DNA from: Nannochloropsis salina CCMP1776
Lineage: Eukaryota > Sar > Eustigmatophyceae > Eustigmatales > Monodopsidaceae
Assembly (NCBI GenBank): GCA_004565275.1
Contig: SDOX01000001.1
Coordinates: 682,001-746,000, forward strand
Direction of reading: 5' to 3'
Length of the DNA stretch: 64,000 bases
The notes beneath the pieces were generated by a model. The model searched no databases and was not told the DNA's origin. It worked only from the letters and a program-made list of their open reading frames with translations. Positions 62,649-64,000 of the stretch are shown here, piece after piece (position 1 is the stretch's first letter; every line of letters starts with the position of its first letter). Both the position numbers and the translations under genes were made by a program.

Positions 62649-63857
62649 ATGGGTAAGAAAAAGTCAGCCACCAAACGGGAGGAAGCGCCCGACATATGGT
62701 GCTACTACTGCGATCGCGCCTTTGATGACGAGGCTACCCTTCTCCTCCATCAGAAGAACAAGCATTTCAAGTGTCAACTGTGTCCTCGCAAGCTTACTTC
62801 GGCAAGTGGAATGGTAATTCATGTGACACAGGTACACAAAGAAACGCTAAAAAAAATACCCGGTGCGAAGGAAGGAAGGGATTCTGTGGATGTAGAAGTC
62901 TTCGGGATGCAGGGTATTCCCATGGAATGCCTCATGGAACGCGCCGCCAAGAAACAGAGGACAGGAGGGGATTCAGGGGCCTCTCACGGAGATGCTAACG
63001 GTGGAGGAATGCCGGGCTTGCCGCCCGGCATGGGCCCAGGGATGGGTATGGGAGCAGGCTTTCCTCCCGGAATGGGAGGTCCTCCGGGACCCAATGGTAT
63101 GTACGGACAGATGCCCAATTTCCCACCGCAGCAAGGAGGAGTCTATGGCGGGTACGGCATGGGGGGTTTCCCGCCCAGGCCGATGTCAGGCCCGCCGGGC
63201 ATGTTCCCTCCAGCAGGCAGGATGATGATGCCCCACCAAGGGGGAATGCCTCCGGGCATGTATCCCTTTCCCCCGGGCCAGCAAGCCCCTCAGGGATTCC
63301 CGAGGGGCCCGCCGGGAATGCCGCCCCTCCCTGCCTTGGGATCGGCCCCCTTGGGGCCGGGCGGGTACGTTCCTGGGCAGTATCAGCAACAGCAACATAC
63401 AACGCAGGAGCCGCGTCACCCCCACCAAGCACCACAACCGTCCCAGCCTGGGCAATCCTCACCATCGCAACCTCATCATCAGCAACACCCGCAGCATTAT
63501 CAACCCCAGCAGCCGCAACCATACCAACAAGGCATGCCTCCCATGCCTCCCGGGCAAGTTCCTCCCCGTCCAGGAGTCTTTCCCCCGGGCCCACCCCCTG
63601 GTCTGCCCCCAGGCGCCCCCCCTCGGCCCCTCTTCCCTGTTGCTGGCTTCGCGCCCGCCCCTCCTGCGACCAGCTCCCCTACGGTCTCGGCTGCCCCCTC
63701 CGGGACACAACATCCAGCAACCGAAGCGACGGCAGCGGCCACCAAGGAGATGAAGTTGGTGTACGCAGAGGAGTCAGAGTCCATGGAAGAACGGCGGGCC
63801 AAGCTTCCCAAGTATTTCTACGATGAAAAGGTCGTTCTTGCGGGCAGTGGGTCTTAA
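62649..63857 (+). CDS. ZNF207: BuGZ/ZNF207-like zinc-finger protein
   Basis: Starting at ATG 62649 (MGKKKSATKR) the protein has 402 residues; the frame also extends to 62568. Two C2H2 fingers lie in the first 60 residues: CYYCDRAFDDEATLLLHQKN then CQLCPRKLTSASGMVIHVTQ. They are followed by KETLKKIPGA and the EVFGMQGIPME motif, which is the ZNF207 pattern in exact order. A Gly/Pro/Met-rich low-complexity region (about 63000-63340) and a Gln/His/Pro-rich one (about 63370-63540) fill the middle. Near the C-terminus SMEERRAKLPKY matches the GLEBS motif that binds Bub3. BuGZ helps load Bub3 at kinetochores, and its low-complexity part phase-separates on spindles. The intronless frame ends about 140 bp from the window edge. 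Confidence 0.9.
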   Translation: MGKKKSATKREEAPDIWCYYCDRAFDDEATLLLHQKNKHFKCQLCPRKLTSASGMVIHVTQVHKETLKKIPGAKEGRDSVDVEVFGMQGIPMECLMERAAKKQRTGGDSGASHGDANGGGMPGLPPGMGPGMGMGAGFPPGMGGPPGPNGMYGQMPNFPPQQGGVYGGYGMGGFPPRPMSGPPGMFPPAGRMMMPHQGGMPPGMYPFPPGQQAPQGFPRGPPGMPPLPALGSAPLGPGGYVPGQYQQQQHTTQEPRHPHQAPQPSQPGQSSPSQPHHQQHPQHYQPQQPQPYQQGMPPMPPGQVPPRPGVFPPGPPPGLPPGAPPRPLFPVAGFAPAPPATSSPTVSAAPSGTQHPATEATAAATKEMKLVYAEESESMEERRAKLPKYFYDEKVVLAGSGS

Positions 63858-64000
63858 GAGCGACGACTTGAAGCGAGCGGAAAGGGTTGATGTCAGAGGG
63901 CTTGCGGGAGATTTGCGCAGGGGAAGAATGATTTTTTCCGCTCAATAGCAGCTGTTCTTTTCTAGAAAGTCGCAATTTTGTCTCAGGCTTTGCTTCACCT

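Noticed and set aside
1-64000. Transposons, retroelements, viral remnants, CRISPR arrays, rRNA genes
   Set aside because: No transposase, reverse transcriptase, capsid or terminal-repeat signature was seen on either strand; no array or rRNA-like sequence.

Overview
The window is nuclear DNA from a compact, intron-containing eukaryotic genome. Several proteins begin with a signal peptide followed by a transit-peptide-like stretch with a Phe at or near the predicted cleavage point (the SLC4 transporter, the S1 protein and the PRXL2-like protein). This is the bipartite plastid leader of algae with a red-derived secondary plastid. Together with the short introns, dense gene packing and GC-rich coding DNA it suggests an ochrophyte (stramenopile) alga, possibly a eustigmatophyte such as Nannochloropsis. 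That identification is inference; no taxonomic marker gene is present.

Layout. 0-5 kb: a very long PPR-SMR protein. 5.1-8.5 kb: AT-richer DNA with no recognisable gene, a 46-bp tandem repeat and an inverted repeat. 8.5-16.8 kb: an orphan basic protein, RFT1, an orphan multi-helix protein with a signal peptide, a GT14-like glycosyltransferase and an alpha/beta hydrolase. 17.4-21.2 kb: a possible small membrane protein, a plastid-targeted SLC4 transporter and an ankyrin protein. 21.8-27.7 kb: the fused histidine enzyme HisHF and a membrane-anchored cytochrome-b5-reductase-like enzyme. 28-36.5 kb: glucosidase II beta, an FCP1-type CTD phosphatase (with a duplicated tail downstream), NPRL2 of GATOR1 and a probable mitochondrial uL10. 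37.8-47.2 kb: a mitochondrial-type HSP20, PIG-B, a double cytidine-deaminase-fold protein, a plastid S1-domain protein and a GT90 glycosyltransferase. 47.5-57 kb: a CorA channel with an N-terminal EF-hand, an armadillo-like membrane protein and a TLDc protein. 58-64 kb: a plastid PRXL2-like redox protein, a SUN-domain nuclear-envelope protein and a BuGZ/ZNF207 zinc-finger protein.

Ten genes were assembled from exons by matching GT-AG sites, reading phase and family conservation: RFT1, the orphan multi-helix protein, HisHF, the b5-reductase-like enzyme, NPRL2, PIG-B, the deaminase-like protein, GT90, EF-hand-CorA, the armadillo-like protein and TLDc make up the spliced set together with their stated boundaries. 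Five genes act in ER/Golgi glycosylation or GPI assembly (RFT1, GT14-like, glucosidase II beta, PIG-B, GT90). Two otherwise well-conserved genes (HisHF and SUN) change frame exactly at G/C homopolymer tracts, which probably reflects run-length errors in the assembly.

No tRNA, rRNA, CRISPR array, transposon or viral element could be supported. The strongest biological leads are the EF-hand-CorA fusion and the plastid-directed SLC4 transporter.
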